NCBI GenBank assembly: GCA_003117195.1
Contig: BDSI01000001.1
Location: 2,208,164-2,272,163 of the forward strand
Length of the DNA stretch: 64,000 nucleotides
Reading direction: 5' to 3'
Source: Eudorina sp. 2006-703-Eu-15
Lineage: Eukaryota > Chlorophyta > Chlorophyceae > Chlamydomonadales > Volvocaceae
Positions 17,901 through 28,353 of this stretch are shown piece after piece. Below the pieces are notes generated by a model. The model was not told the DNA's origin. It ran no database searches and saw only the letters and a program-made list of their open reading frames with translations. How positions within the stretch are numbered: position 1 is the first letter of the stretch; every line of letters starts with the position of its first letter. The translations under genes were made by a program, and so were the position numbers.

Positions 17901-19858
17901 GGACGGGGCGCAACCAGGGCGGGGGCGGTGTGGAGTGGCGTGGGTTCTCTAGAGGAACACAAGCTGGCGGTGCTTCTGATGACGTCCGTGGACTCGGGGG
18001 TCGAGGGGGCGGGGCTCCGATACCGCATGTGCCGGTGTAGGCAGGCGGTGGGAAGCGCGTGTGGGCATTGGGGGCTACGAGGACCTCCCCTCCCCTCCCA
18101 TCGCGACTCCGACAACACCGCCACAGCTGGGGGCGATGTCGGTGCTCCGAGGAGATGGGAGGGGAGGGGAGGGGAGGGGAGGGGAGGGGAGGGGAGGGGA
18201 GGGGAGGGGAGGGGAGGGGAGGGGAGGGGAGGGGAGGGGAGGGGAGGTAACTGAACTTCGGATCTATGGGGCGGAAGCTATGGCTGGTTTTGCTCACCCG
18301 GTTTTGGAACCCACTACAGGTAGATGCCTGCAGTGCCGCGTTGCGCATCACCCATCTGGCCGACGAGCTGTGTCCCACCCGCCCACCTGCCTACCTAGCT
18401 GCCTGCTCCGCTCCTTCCTGCGTCCCCTGCCTCTCATTGCCGGTCGCAGACAAGCAGATGGACTCGGACTACAGCCTGTCGAGGTTGGCAGGTGGGTCAG
18501 CGGCGCAGACTGCCAGGGCGTCAGTGTCAATTGCCCGTCCTTCGATGTCCTTCCGGCCGTCCCTCCGGCCCCCTCCGGACGTGCTTGCGCAGTAGGAACC
18601 TGGCTGTAGCTCTCCGGTCGCCTGTCTGGCCAACTTAACAACACCCGCGGGTCCCTGCCCCGCGGCCGATACGGACGGACGCTGACGCGGCATGACGGGC
18701 TGACGCGTCCCACCTCCCGCGCAGCCTACCTGACCTCCAACATGCAGCGGATCACCATCCGGGACCTACCGCCGACGCTCAGCGCAGCCGCCGACGGCGC
18801 GGCGGGTGGCGAGGACGGCGCGGGCGCAGCCGCGGCCGGCGACGGCGAGGCCAAGGACGGCGCCGCGGCCGCCCCTGCCGGCAAGGCCGCCGGCAGCAAG
18901 TCCCGCAAGGCCTCTGTCGCCAGCGGTCCGGGAGTGCACGACCCGCTCAAGCACCTGACGGCGCCCACGGGGTACCCCGACGCGGAGGAGTACATCCAGG
19001 TGCGATGGGGGTACTGTGCGGTGGTGGGATGGAGCTGCTGGTTGGTCGGGTTGTGTACTTGTGTTCCAGTGTGCGTTGGCGTTGGGTACAGGAGAGCGAG
19101 ACTGGACCAAAATCGGGACCGGTAAGGCAGATGGGTTGTGGTGCGCTGGTGTGGTCAGGTGAGATGTCAATGGTGAGCTGAAAAGAACAAGGGGCGGTGG
19201 CCGTGGCGGTGGCGATGGCGGTGGGGCGGTGGTGAAACCGCCGGCAAACCGCCGGAGGGCCCCACAATTGGGTGCTACCCCACAGCACCTTACTACACAT
19301 GTCTGCATCTCGAGGGCTCCCGCGCCTGGCGGCCCCTCGTTCCTGCCTGCCCGCACGGCGCCGAGGAGGCTCCCAGCTGTTTCCCCTCCTCACCGATGCC
19401 ATCCGTAAAACCCAAGCCCTGGCCCGTCCGTCTCCGCCGTCCTCCCTCCCTCCCTCCCTCCCTGGACGCAGGACCAGAAGCAACGGGTCGCCGCGGGTGC
19501 GGCCTGGACGACCAAGATACCTCCGCCGCCCGCAGCCAAGGGACGGAAGGCCGCTGGGGGGGCGGCCGCCGGCAAGGCCGGAGGCGCCCAGGGCGGTGGC
19601 AAGGGCGGGTCAGCGACGGGCGCTGCGGGCAAGGGAGGGGCCGGCGGCGGCGCGCCAGCCGGTAAGATTGGCGCCGGCGGCGCCGCGGGTACCACAGGCG
19701 GGGCGGAGGTGACTGCGGGGGCGGCGGGGGCGGCGCTCGTCCAGATGGCGGCGGCGTACATGCCCGTACACGTGCCCGGCGTGCCGGTGATTCGGCCGTA
19801 CAGGGCAAAGCCCGCGACGACGACGCCGGCGGCTCCGGCGGTCGCGAGCGGACAATGA
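11981..19858 (+). CDS. Class I (RPD3-type) histone deacetylase with a ~340-aa insert, 1055 aa
   Basis: Zn-dependent lysine deacetylase, expected in nuclear co-repressor complexes. Twelve exons keep phase throughout: 11981-13537, 14071-14251, 14716-14771, 15152-15196, 15559-15653, 16141-16246, 16780-16862, 17219-17485, 17715-17788, 18450-18491, 18725-18999, 19472-19858. Active-site elements are present: the His pair in GGGMHHGM (about 546-547), Zn ligands in DIDVHHGDG (D582, H584) and GCDSVAGD (D689), and the catalytic-type Tyr in GGGGYTPP (Y753). Between the N-terminal part (ends near residue 162) and GGDCPIFPGLL (about 503) sits an insert rich in Ala, Gln and Gly, with a basic NLS-like block (NKKRSKKKRR) and acidic runs. 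The C-terminal tail is Ala/Gly-rich, ending in ASGQ. Introns hold a 2 x 34-bp repeat and GGGGT and GGGGA runs. No TGTAA is seen within about 2 kb downstream. The start could lie upstream (ATG at 11837). Confidence 0.92.
15326..15393. repeat. Two tandem copies of a 34-bp unit
   Basis: Two identical adjacent 34-bp units beginning CCCCAGAATCCCCTTGCATC lie in the histone deacetylase intron after the exon at 15152-15196. Confidence 0.9.
18157..18247. repeat. (GGGGA)n pentanucleotide repeat
   Basis: About 18 uninterrupted GGGGA units, G-rich on the sense strand, lie in the histone deacetylase intron before the exon at 18450. Smaller GGGGT runs occur near 15744-15774 and 16895-16912 in other introns of the same gene. 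Confidence 0.95.
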
Positions 19859-22202
19859 ACGCAAAGAGGCGGTAGTGACCCGGGTCGTGTGGGAGCGCCG
19901 GCGGCAGTTTGAACCGCAGTAGCGTAGTGGCTTGGCTCGGGCGATTCAGGTTTGTGCGAGGACGGTCCGGAAGGGTGGGTGGCTGCTCTGGCGTGTGGTG
20001 TGTCTGTGGGGGCGTGTTGCTCCTGGGCGGGCGGCGGCGCAGGCAGAAGGGAGGGAGGGCCAGGGCTGCAAAAGCGAGGAGACAAGGTTTGGGACGCTAG
20101 AAATAGAGGGCTGTGCCAGCAGTGGGGAGGGGGCTCCAGATAGAGGCAGCAAAGATAGAGTGGATGGGCGCCTTGATTTCTCGGACTGAATTCGAACAGG
20201 CAGCGGTCGGAGATAGGTTTGTCAGCAGGTCGCTGCAGGTGCAAAGACAGGGGCAATCGACCCCCGGCGGATAGGCTATAGCATTTGGGGCCGGGGGGGC
20301 ATAAAATTGGGCATAGGTTTGAGGTGTAGGAGGGCCGCCTGAGGGCCCGCAGGTCTGTAGAGGGTCCAGGGGTTTGGGGACGGGGTCTGGCGGGAGTTGA
20401 AGGAGAACCAACCAAAATACGGTGGGTTCTGTGGGCCGTGGTCGGTGGCACTCTTTGAACCACAGAGTGCCCGACAGAATGCCTAGGGCCCCGGGTGCGA
20501 GGGCGAGGATGTCCCGTCTCGCCACGCTGCAGAGACGTTGCATCACTTGGAGTTTGAGGCGTATGGGGGGACGTCGACGCTCGACGGGATGTTCTTGTCA
20601 GCGGTGCAGCGCGCCCGAGAGGGCAGGACAGGGCATAGACGGCGGGGGAGGGGATGCTGTGCTCCGTTGCGGCAGGCTTGGGACGGTGGGAGACACAGGC
20701 GAGAAGGGAGGTCGGGTTCCCCAGGGAGCTTCTGCAGGCTGGCTGACGGGCGGGCGGGTGGGGATGAGTGCCGCCTTGCGGTGCAGTGCATGGACGTGTC
20801 CGCGTGCGCCTTGGGGAGCGGGAGCCGGTTCCGGAGGTCCGAGGGCGGGGCGGGTTCCTCTGGGCGGAGCGGGCGTTCGGCGGAGAAGCGCTGCCACGGA
20901 GGGATGCGTCCTTTGGTTCTGCGCTTCTGCCGACATGCCCAGGTCCATGCTCCTGGCCTGTCATCAGGGAATCGGGTCTCCAGGGCGCAAGAGCACGATA
21001 CGACACGGGACTCCCCGACTGACTGGCCAGCAGGGCTGCGCGACGCCTCGAGGGGTCGGGGTGGGCATCAATACCAAAGTAGTGTCCACGGGCAAAGCCC
21101 GTGTTAGGGAGTGGGTATAGCAGAGGGCTGGTGCCGCGGCCCGGAGCACCGACCCGCAAGCGGGGTTCCCCTGGGCTCGACGCGCATTGGTGTGCTGTGA
21201 CATGTCGCCATTCACATGATAATAGTGCTTTCGGCGGCATGTGGACGGTCTCAGGAGGCGCAGGGGGCTCGAAGAACCGGGCCCGGACATCTATATGAAC
21301 GAACACATCGGCGGGTACTGTACTCGTCGGCATATGAGGACAGGGCCGAGCCTCACTTGCAGTATGAGATGACGGGGATTAAAGGCAGCAGATCCACGAG
21401 GCCGGGTTATGGACGCGTGCCGAGGCGGAGTATGTGTCCATGCCGGCCGGTGTCTTGAACATGGTGTGGCACAGCATCCTTGCGGCCCACATCCTGGGAC
21501 GCCGCGCCCCTCATCTCTTTGGAGTCCTAGGGACAGGTTCTGTTCACACGTGTGCATGGCTATGTGTATGGCGTGTTGTGTATTTGTGTGTGCTGCTGTA
21601 CGCAGCCGGCGGGGCTGAACCGCAGATCCCAAAGCGCACGTGGCATCGCATCTGGGTCGGGAGGGTCCAGCCCGGTTGTCGCAGTCCTCCGAGGTCCTCC
21701 CGCTGCGTGCTCGTCAGGTCCTTGCGTGCCCCCCGAGGGCCATGACACAGTACGTGGTGTCATGGGCATTGGGCTGAATTTCAGCGCGTTAGTTCCAGGC
21801 CGTGGTCACAGCCACTGGCGGCTATGGCGGCCGGCGGTATGGCATCTCGTCAGGGCCAGTCAGGGCGCCTCCGTCCTCAACAGTTCCTGAGAGAGCACTA
21901 CGGCAGGAGTGGGATCTTGAGCAATACGGTACTGCTCTCCGGGGTATAATCGACCTGCAGATAATAAAATCCACCATCTCGAGCACGCTTTGGCAGTACT
22001 GAATGGTGAAGGCGGACGTCAACCAGGTTTAAGTTGTCATGACACACTGCTCAGTGCTAGCGGGTGCTGCCGAATATCGAATGAGGCACACGGGCCCGAA
22101 TGAACATGCCAAGACAAAGAGAACTGCAGCCGGCGACCCATGTGTTCGTGTGGCGTCTTTGGTTCATTGGCATGAAATCACATTTGCATATCCTCCGCCT
22201 GC
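19859..22202. other. 3' flank of histone deacetylase; no gene recognised
   Basis: About 2.3 kb of GC-rich sequence with long but featureless open frames on both strands. The largest is a 647-codon minus-strand frame that runs over the last deacetylase exon and has no family resemblance. I found neither a splice chain nor a TGTAA element. It probably contains the deacetylase 3' UTR plus intergenic DNA. Confidence 0.4.
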
Positions 22203-22210
22203 TATAAAAG
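22203..22210 (+). promoter_or_regulatory. TATA-box-like TATAAAAG
   Basis: TATAAAAG lies in an AT-rich patch. No open frame of note follows: an ATG near 22260 stops at once. It may belong to a non-coding or repeat-derived transcript, since a dispersed-repeat copy starts about 110 bp downstream. Confidence 0.3.
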
Positions 22211-22320
22211 GGCACCCCCTCAAGCCAGCAGCTCGTCCCAGCCGTATGCACGGCTCAACATGGCCTGAAGGCCAGTCGCCGATTCCGCCTGCCCAAGCTT
22301 GTTGGTGCCCGGTATTGCTC

Positions 22321-22390
22321 ATCTCATGAACCCCTATCTACCAAGGACTGCGCACCCATCCACCATGCAGCCATACCGGCCACCACACCA
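22321..22390. repeat. Dispersed repeat, right-half copy
   Basis: It shares CTACCAAGGACTGCGCACCC and CATGCAGCCATACCGGCCAC with 2717-2800. It lacks about 15 bases present in the other copy between these two blocks. No coding capacity is seen. Confidence 0.75.
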
Positions 22391-23050
22391 GCTTACCAGT
22401 GCGCCAGGACTACAGCTCCTGGAAACAGCACCAGGCCCGCAATTTTTAAGAAGCTAAGTTACAAGGGGGACCAGCGATTCAGCAGCTTGCTCGCCGTACA
22501 GGCGCTGACGGACTGTTCACCCTACGTCAGAGGCATGTCGTACATTAAGCAGTGAGGCATGCCACTGAAACTGCAGCCAAGAACCACCAGCAGAGTTGGG
22601 TGGATAGATTGGACCCTATTGAACGGGTGGGCAATATGGACAGATTGTAAGCAAGCTTCACAAAACAGCTGAATGGGGAATCCGATCCAGGCCTGGATGA
22701 CTGCCCTCCAGGTTAGGCCTCTGCTTGGGTGAGCGGCATCCAGGGCTGGATAACCACCGTCCGAGTTTGGTGTTTGAATGGATGCATCCAACTGGGTGGG
22801 TGGAACAGAAGCGACCACTTGGAACGCAGTACCGGACGTGGTGCAACCCGGACCTGTCACAGTCAAGCACAAGCTGACTGCGTACCCAACAGCATCGGTT
22901 CCTAGGGGCGCAGCTAGGGGTTTCTAAACCAAAATACCGTACTTGACAAAATTCCGTACAAGTGCGTACTTCTTCGAAACCATGTCCCGAAACATGACAC
23001 TTCGACCAGACAAGGAATCGGTAACGATGTCCCCGACATCGATTGCCTTG

Positions 23051-23222
23051 TGTTGGACTTTTGTAGTCACTTCCACTTAGTTGTTACAAAGGTTCTAGCC
23101 TCTCAAGGCAAGGACAAAGGACCAGCGGACACCTCTTACGCCGCCGTACTAGGATACGACTTTCCTACCACAAAGGTAACGACTGCAAGTCTGACCGAAC
23201 CAGAAACCACCTCAAACCAACA
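23051..23222 (-). repeat. 3' LTR of copia element
   Basis: 172 bp with TGTTGG/CCAACA inverted ends, matching 28354-28525 base for base on reading. Just inside it, the minus strand reads GCGTGGGAG, a plausible short polypurine tract. Confidence 0.95.
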
Positions 23223-23233
23223 CTCCCACGCGG

Positions 23234-24808
23234 TCAGATCTTGCAAACACCCATGCTCTTCCGGTGCTTGGCAAACTTCTCCAGCGGCAGCGGCTTCGTC
23301 AGGATATCCGCCACCATGTCGTCAGTGCGGCAATCGGCCATGACGACCGCTCCACGCGCCACCTGCTCGCGAACCAGGTGGTAACGCACAGCGATGTGCT
23401 TCGACTTCTCCGAAACCACAGGATTCTTGATGATCTTGATGGCGGCCTGGCTGTCGCAGTTGGCGATAGTTGGGCTCAGCGAGTAGCCCAGCTCCAAGAG
23501 CAGAAGGCGCAGCCACAGCGCCTCCTTGACCGCCTCCCATGCCGCAACGTACTCGGCCTCCATGGTCGAACCAGCAACCGTGCGCTGCAACTTGCTCGAC
23601 CAGCTCACCGCACCACCGTGCAAGGTGAAAACGTAGCCGCCCGTTGACTTGCGGCTCTCGACGCATCCCGCGAAATCGGAATCAGAAAACGAAATCAAAC
23701 CCTCCTCCACGCGCTCGCCCCCAAACACAATGCCGTAATGACGCGTCGCCAACAAGTAGCGAACTACCGCCTTCGCAGCCTTCCAATGCTGCTCCGTGGG
23801 CGCTGACATGTGGCGCGCGAGGACTCCCACGGCCTGTGCGATGTCAGGCCGGGTGCAGTTGGCGAGATACAACAGGCTACCCACCAACTCGATGTACGGA
23901 TAACGCGAGCGATCCAGAACCTCCCCGTCAGCCGCTCGGGTCAAAACAGTCCCCGGGCTCATTGGGATGGACTTCGGCTCCGCGTCGACCATGCCGTACC
24001 GCTCAATCAACTCTCCGACCATGTGCTCCTGCGACACCGTGAGGGTGCGGGCTGCGCGATCCCGCTTGATGACCAACCCTAGGAAGGTCTCGGCTTCCCC
24101 CATGTCGCGGCACTCGTACATCCACATAATGGCTTCCTTGATCTCCAAAACCTCCATCTGACTGCGCGACGCGATCAACACGTCGTCCACGTACACCAGC
24201 ACGTACGCGGAAACTTGGCCATCTGCGTCGCGACGCAAGTACAGGCTCGGGTCCGCGTCGGACACCTCGAACCCTATCGCGACCAGCTTCTCGTGCAAGG
24301 TCTTGTGCCAGGCGCGCGAAGCCTGGCGCAAGCCGTACAACGACTTGTGCAGACGGCAAACGATGCCCGGACCCCCGCTCTCGAAACCTGGGGGCTGCAC
24401 CGTATAGATCTCCTCCTCCAGCTCTCCGTTAAGGAAAGCCGTTTTCACATCCACCTGGTGCAGCTCCATATCGGCCGCCGCCACCATGGCCAGGAACACA
24501 CGCAGGGTGGAATGCTTGCTCACGGGCGCGAAAACCTCCTCAAAGTCCAGACCTTCGCGCTGCATGAAACCCTTCACCACGAGGCGCGCTTTGAAACGCT
24601 CGACAACCCCGTGCTTATCCAACTTCAGGGAGTATACCCACTTGACTCCCAGGGCGCGCTTGCCCTCCGGCTTCTCGACCAACGACCACGTGCCATTTGC
24701 CTGCAGCGAAGCAAACTCCTCCTCCATCGCTGCAATCCAGAAATCGGCCAGGGGAGACGCAATTGCCTCCTGGTACGATCCTGGGACATCCACATCCACC
24801 CGAGAACT
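23234..24808 (-). CDS. Copia reverse transcriptase - RNase H region of pol
   Basis: About 520 codons ending in a stop at 23234. The copia reverse-transcriptase domain is complete: WIAAMEEEFASL and GVKWVYSLKLDKHG at the start, HQVDVKTAFLNGEL, LYGLRQASRAWHKTL, and the active-site YVDD (in LVYVDDVLIAS). RNase H follows with its acidic residues in SDSDFAGC, TMEAEYVAA and NCDSQAAIK, then the conserved end ADILTKPLP. It lies in a different frame from the upstream integrase part; the switch is near 24801-24815. Apart from that switch no stop interrupts it. Confidence 0.92.
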   Translation of the reverse strand, partial: SSRVDVDVPGSYQEAIASPLADFWIAAMEEEFASLQANGTWSLVEKPEGKRALGVKWVYSLKLDKHGVVERFKARLVVKGFMQREGLDFEEVFAPVSKHSTLRVFLAMVAAADMELHQVDVKTAFLNGELEEEIYTVQPPGFESGGPGIVCRLHKSLYGLRQASRAWHKTLHEKLVAIGFEVSDADPSLYLRRDADGQVSAYVLVYVDDVLIASRSQMEVLEIKEAIMWMYECRDMGEAETFLGLVIKRDRAARTLTVSQEHMVGELIERYGMVDAEPKSIPMSPGTVLTRAADGEVLDRSRYPYIELVGSLLYLANCTRPDIAQAVGVLARHMSAPTEQHWKAAKAVVRYLLATRHYGIVFGGERVEEGLISFSDSDFAGCVESRKSTGGYVFTLHGGAVSWSSKLQRTVAGSTMEAEYVAAWEAVKEALWLRLLLLELGYSLSPTIANCDSQAAIKIIKNPVVSEKSKHIAVRYHLVREQVARGAVVMADCRTDDMVADILTKPLPLEKFAKHRKSMGVCKI

Positions 24809-27175
24809 GCCTTTGCGTACTTCGGGTTGGCGGTGGACCGCTTTCCCTTCCGCAAAGCAACTGGCACATCCAACTCCGGATCGGGATCAGGTGCCGGCTC
24901 CTCCGGCTCCTGCTGAACCTCCGCGCCCTCATCCGCCTCGGGAGGGGATTCCTGAACACCCTCCTCCTCCACTTCCGAGGCGTCGACTTCATCGCTCCCA
25001 CGATTGCCCATCTCATCGAACTTGACGTCACAGCTAATGCGAATGCGACGACGGCTGGGGACCCACACGCGCCATGCGCTGAACCCGAGCTCGTAACCCA
25101 CCAAGACGCCCTGTTCGCTCACAGGGTCCAGCTTCTTGCGCAGCTCCTTGGGGATCATCACGTAAGCCGGGCAGCCAAAAACTCTCAACTTCGACACGTC
25201 CGGCTTCTTGCCGGTGAAACGCTCCCAGGGCGTCAACTCGCTGCCCTTAGTGGGGGACACGTTGCGGAGCATGTTGGCTGTAAGGACAGCCTCACCCCAC
25301 ATCTGCTGCGGCAACCCCGAATCAGCCAGCATGGTGCGCACGTACTCCTCCAATGTGCGGTTCAACCGCTCCGCGGCACCATTCTGCTGAGGGGTGTACG
25401 GCGCCGACTTCTCGTGCAGAATGCCCAACTCGTGCAGAGTGCTCGTGAGTGCCTCCCCGACGTACTCCAATGCCCGATCAGTGTGAATGCGACGCACCTT
25501 GTCCCCAGTCTGCGTCTCCCACAACTTCATCACCTCCCGCACGGTCGCGGGAACCAGGTGCTTATTGGGAATGCACCGAACCTCCGAATACTTCGTGCAG
25601 TCGTCGTAGAACGTAACCCAATACGACGCACCCCCGTACGACTTCACTGGCAACGGCCCGCACAAGTCCATGTGCACCAAATCGAGCCGCTTCTCCGTCA
25701 CAGTGCCGGTGGACGGGTGTGGCTGCCGCGTCTGCTTACCCTCGGCGCATGGCTCGCAGAACCTCTCCTTGGCGGCCTTCACATCAGCCACACTCGCGCC
25801 GAAACCTGTCACCATTTCGTCGCCGGCCATCTTGGCCAGGGCGTCAAAGCCCAGATGCCCCAGGCGTCGGTGCCAGAGCTCCCCCACATCTGCGTCGCCC
25901 TGCGTACTGCGAACGGCAGCCAGCACGCGAGCAGCCACTTCTTCATCGATCTCTCCCTCAAACTTCTCCAAAATAGCCAAAGCCTTCAAGACCTCTAGCG
26001 GCAGGCCCCGCCCGGGATACAGGGGAGGGCCCTGCTGCTGCTCCTGCGCCTGCGCCTGTACCTTCTGCACGAACTTCACGGGCTCCGCATAAAACAGCCC
26101 ATCGACTATCTTCAAATCCAAGGCAGGTGCACCCCCGATCGCAATGTGCGGGGGATCGTCCGCAATGCACGCCGCCACCTCGTCCGCACCGAACCTGTCC
26201 CTGAGCGCCTTCAAGGACAGGAGGTTGCCCACGATCGCCGGCGAGTGGTAAGCCTCGAGGTGCAGGTCCGTGGGAAACAGGTCGGACCCGAAGGAAACCC
26301 AACCCCGACCCTCCGGACGCACCACCTCCCCAGTCGCCGTCTTCAACCACACGTTGCACTCCGCACCGCACGGCTGGTAGTCACGGAGCATCTCCTTGTC
26401 TCCAGTGACGTGGACCTCCGAACCCGTGTCGAACAGCCACAGCCGCTCCTCCACCGCCCGCTGCGAGGCGAAGACGCGGGCGACCAGCTGGCGCCGTTGG
26501 CCCTGAGCCGGTCGCTGTGGAGCCGCCGCTGGCGCGGCGGCTGGGGCTGGGGCCGCGGGCGCCGCCGGCTGCTGCTGCACCGCGGCCGCCGGCGCATTCC
26601 GGGGCTTCTGCGGCAACCCCTTCAGCGCTGGCCTCCAGATCCCCCTCTGCTCGTCACTCTCTCGCTTCCTGCAGTCCGCGATGAAGTGCCCCTCGTTGTT
26701 GCAGTAGAGGCACGCCCTCCGCCTCCTGTTCCCGTCGCCGTTGCTGGCTCCAGCGCCCTGGCTGGGCCCCCCGCGGTCACGGCCGCGGGTACGGGAGAGG
26801 GACATCACGGACGCTCCTTGAACCTGGCTGCGGGCCAGCTGCAGCTCGTTCTCCTCAGTCTGCAGAATTTGCTGCAGAGCGTTGATGCTGTCGATGCTCT
26901 CCATGTGGCGAAGCGAACTCTTGATGTTGTCATAGTCTGCCGAAAGACCGCGAATGAGGTAGAGCAGCGCCTCATCATCCTTGATCACGATGTTCACCAA
27001 GGTTGCCTCGTACGAGAGAACGAGGAAGCGCTGAAAGTAGTCGTCGATACTCTCTCCGGACAGCATTGCGAAGCTGTGGATACGCGAATGCACCAGCATC
27101 TTGTAGTTGCGAGCGTTGGAGATGAACTTCTGCCCCAGCGCCAACCACAAGTCACGTGCCTTGTCATAGGCAGCG
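24809..27175 (-). CDS. Copia gag C-terminus, protease and integrase
   Basis: An open frame carries, in order: gag core (YDKARDLWLALG onward), a CCHC zinc knuckle (CLYCNNEGHFIADC), a protease with a DTG motif (LWLFDTGSEVHVTG), a pre-integrase zinc region (ELWHRRLGHLGFD...FCEPCAEGKQ), and integrase with catalytic D (HMDLCGPLP), D (IHTDRALEYVG) and E (NGAAERLNRTLEEY), then the GKKP and VFGCPAYV segment. The frame runs further upstream only through antisense sequence of the duplicated arm, so the real gag N-terminus is disconnected (see 28063-28264). The 3' end of this frame slips out of the reverse-transcriptase frame near 24801-24815. Confidence 0.88.
26302..27134 (-). repeat. Inverted-duplication arm 1 (original orientation)
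   Basis: 833 bp covering gag core, zinc knuckle, linker and protease start in the same sense as pol. It is repeated in opposite orientation at 27224-28056 with equal length and only a few substitutions, and its zinc-knuckle cysteines are intact. The arms are separated by 89 bp. Confidence 0.93.
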
Positions 27176-27223
27176 GCAGCGGCAGCGGCAGATCTGGATC
27201 CCCCCGATCGCAATGTAGGCAGC

Positions 27224-28056
27224 GGCAGAAGTTCATCTCCAACGCTCGCAACTACAAGATGCTGGTGCATTCGCGTATCCACAGCTTCGCAATGCTGTCC
27301 GGAGAGAGTATCGACGACTACTTTCAGCGCTTCCTCGTTCTCTCGTACGAGGCAACCTTGGTGAACATCGTGATCAAGGATGATGAGGCGCTGCTCTACC
27401 TCATTCGCGGTCTTTCGGCAGACTATGACAACATCAAGAGTTCGCTTCGCCACATGGAGAGCATCGACAGCATCAACGCTCTGCAGCAAATTCTGCAGAC
27501 TGAGGAGAACGAGCTGCAGCTGGCCCGCAGCCAGGTTCAAGGAGCGTCCGTGATGTCCCTCTCCCGTACCCGCGGCCGTGACCGCGGGGGGCCCAGCCAG
27601 GGCGCTGGAGCCAGCAACGGCGACGGGAACAGGAGGCGGAGGGCGTGCCTCTACTGCAACAACGAGGGGCACTTCATCGCGGACTACAGGAAGCGAGAGA
27701 GTGACGAGCAGAGGGGGATCTGGAGGCCAGCGCTGAAGGGGTTGCCGCAGAAGCACCGGAATGCGCCGGCGGCCGCGGTGCAGCAGCAGCCGGCAGCGCC
27801 CGCGGCCCCAGCCCCAGCCGCCGCGCCAGCGGCGGCTCCACAGCGACCGGCTCAGGGCCAACGGCGCCAGCTGGTCGCCCGCGTCTTCGCCTCGCAGCGG
27901 GCGGTGGAGGAGCGGCTGTGGCTGTTCGACACGGGTTCGGAGGTCCACGTCACTGGAGACAAGGAGATGCTCCGTGACTACCAGCCGTGCGGTGCGGAGT
28001 GCAACGTGTGGTTGAAGACGGCGACTGGGGAGGTGGTGCGTCCGGAGGGTCGGGGT
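27224..28056 (+). repeat. Inverted-duplication arm 2 (opposite orientation)
   Basis: 833 bp, the reverse complement of 26302-27134. Two differences are clear. One changes the last zinc-knuckle Cys codon TGC to TAC at 27685-27687 (CCHC to CCHY). The other changes a Pro codon to His in KPRN/KHRN. The arm lies antisense to the element and interrupts gag between its N-terminus and its core. Confidence 0.93.
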
Positions 28057-28062
28057 ACAGCA

Positions 28063-28264
28063 AGTCCTTTGGCTGTATGTACTTCTTGATCGTGCCCCGA
28101 GCTGACATATCCTGCTGGGGCGTCGTAGCGTCGCGAACAGCATCATCTTCGCTGATCGTATCCAGCAGGACCTTCCTCTCCAAGTGTGCAATCAACACCT
28201 GGTTCGTGGTAACAAAATCGTCGATGCCGAATAAATACTTCTTGTCCTTCTCGTCCTTGCCCAT
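28063..28264 (-). pseudogene. Copia gag N-terminal remnant
   Basis: An ATG at 28264 opens a charged N-terminus (MGKDEKDKKYLFGIDDFVTT...) and runs about 67 codons to KKYIQPKDLLY. There it enters the antisense arm 2 and becomes meaningless. The gag segment that should join it to YDKARDLWLALG near 27170 is missing. This is the genuine gag start, sitting about 90 bases inside the 5' LTR, but the reading frame is broken by the rearrangement. Confidence 0.8.
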
Positions 28265-28335
28265 CCTGTCCTATCGTCGCTACCGCCTCGTGCGGCCGAC
28301 TACTCTGAGGATCAGGATTCACCTAGACGCGCCGT

Positions 28336-28353
28336 TGCGCGGGGCTCATAACC
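28336..28353 (-). other. Primer-binding site, initiator-tRNA-Met internal type
   Basis: Directly inside the 5' LTR the minus strand reads GGTTATGAGCCCCGCG. The core GGTTATGAGCCC is complementary to the anticodon stem-loop of initiator tRNA-Met (CAU flanked by GGGCU and AACC), as used by Drosophila copia, which primes with a tRNA half. The tRNA itself is not in this window. Confidence 0.7.

Noticed and set aside
19390..21333. A 647-codon minus-strand frame
   Set aside because: It overlaps the last histone deacetylase exon antisense, is Pro/Arg/Ala-rich, and has no motif; it is a GC-rich shadow.
26146..28089. A 647-codon plus-strand frame containing a complete gag core
   Set aside because: Its first half is antisense to the minus-strand arm and its second half is the inverted arm itself; it is a by-product of the palindrome, not a separate gene.
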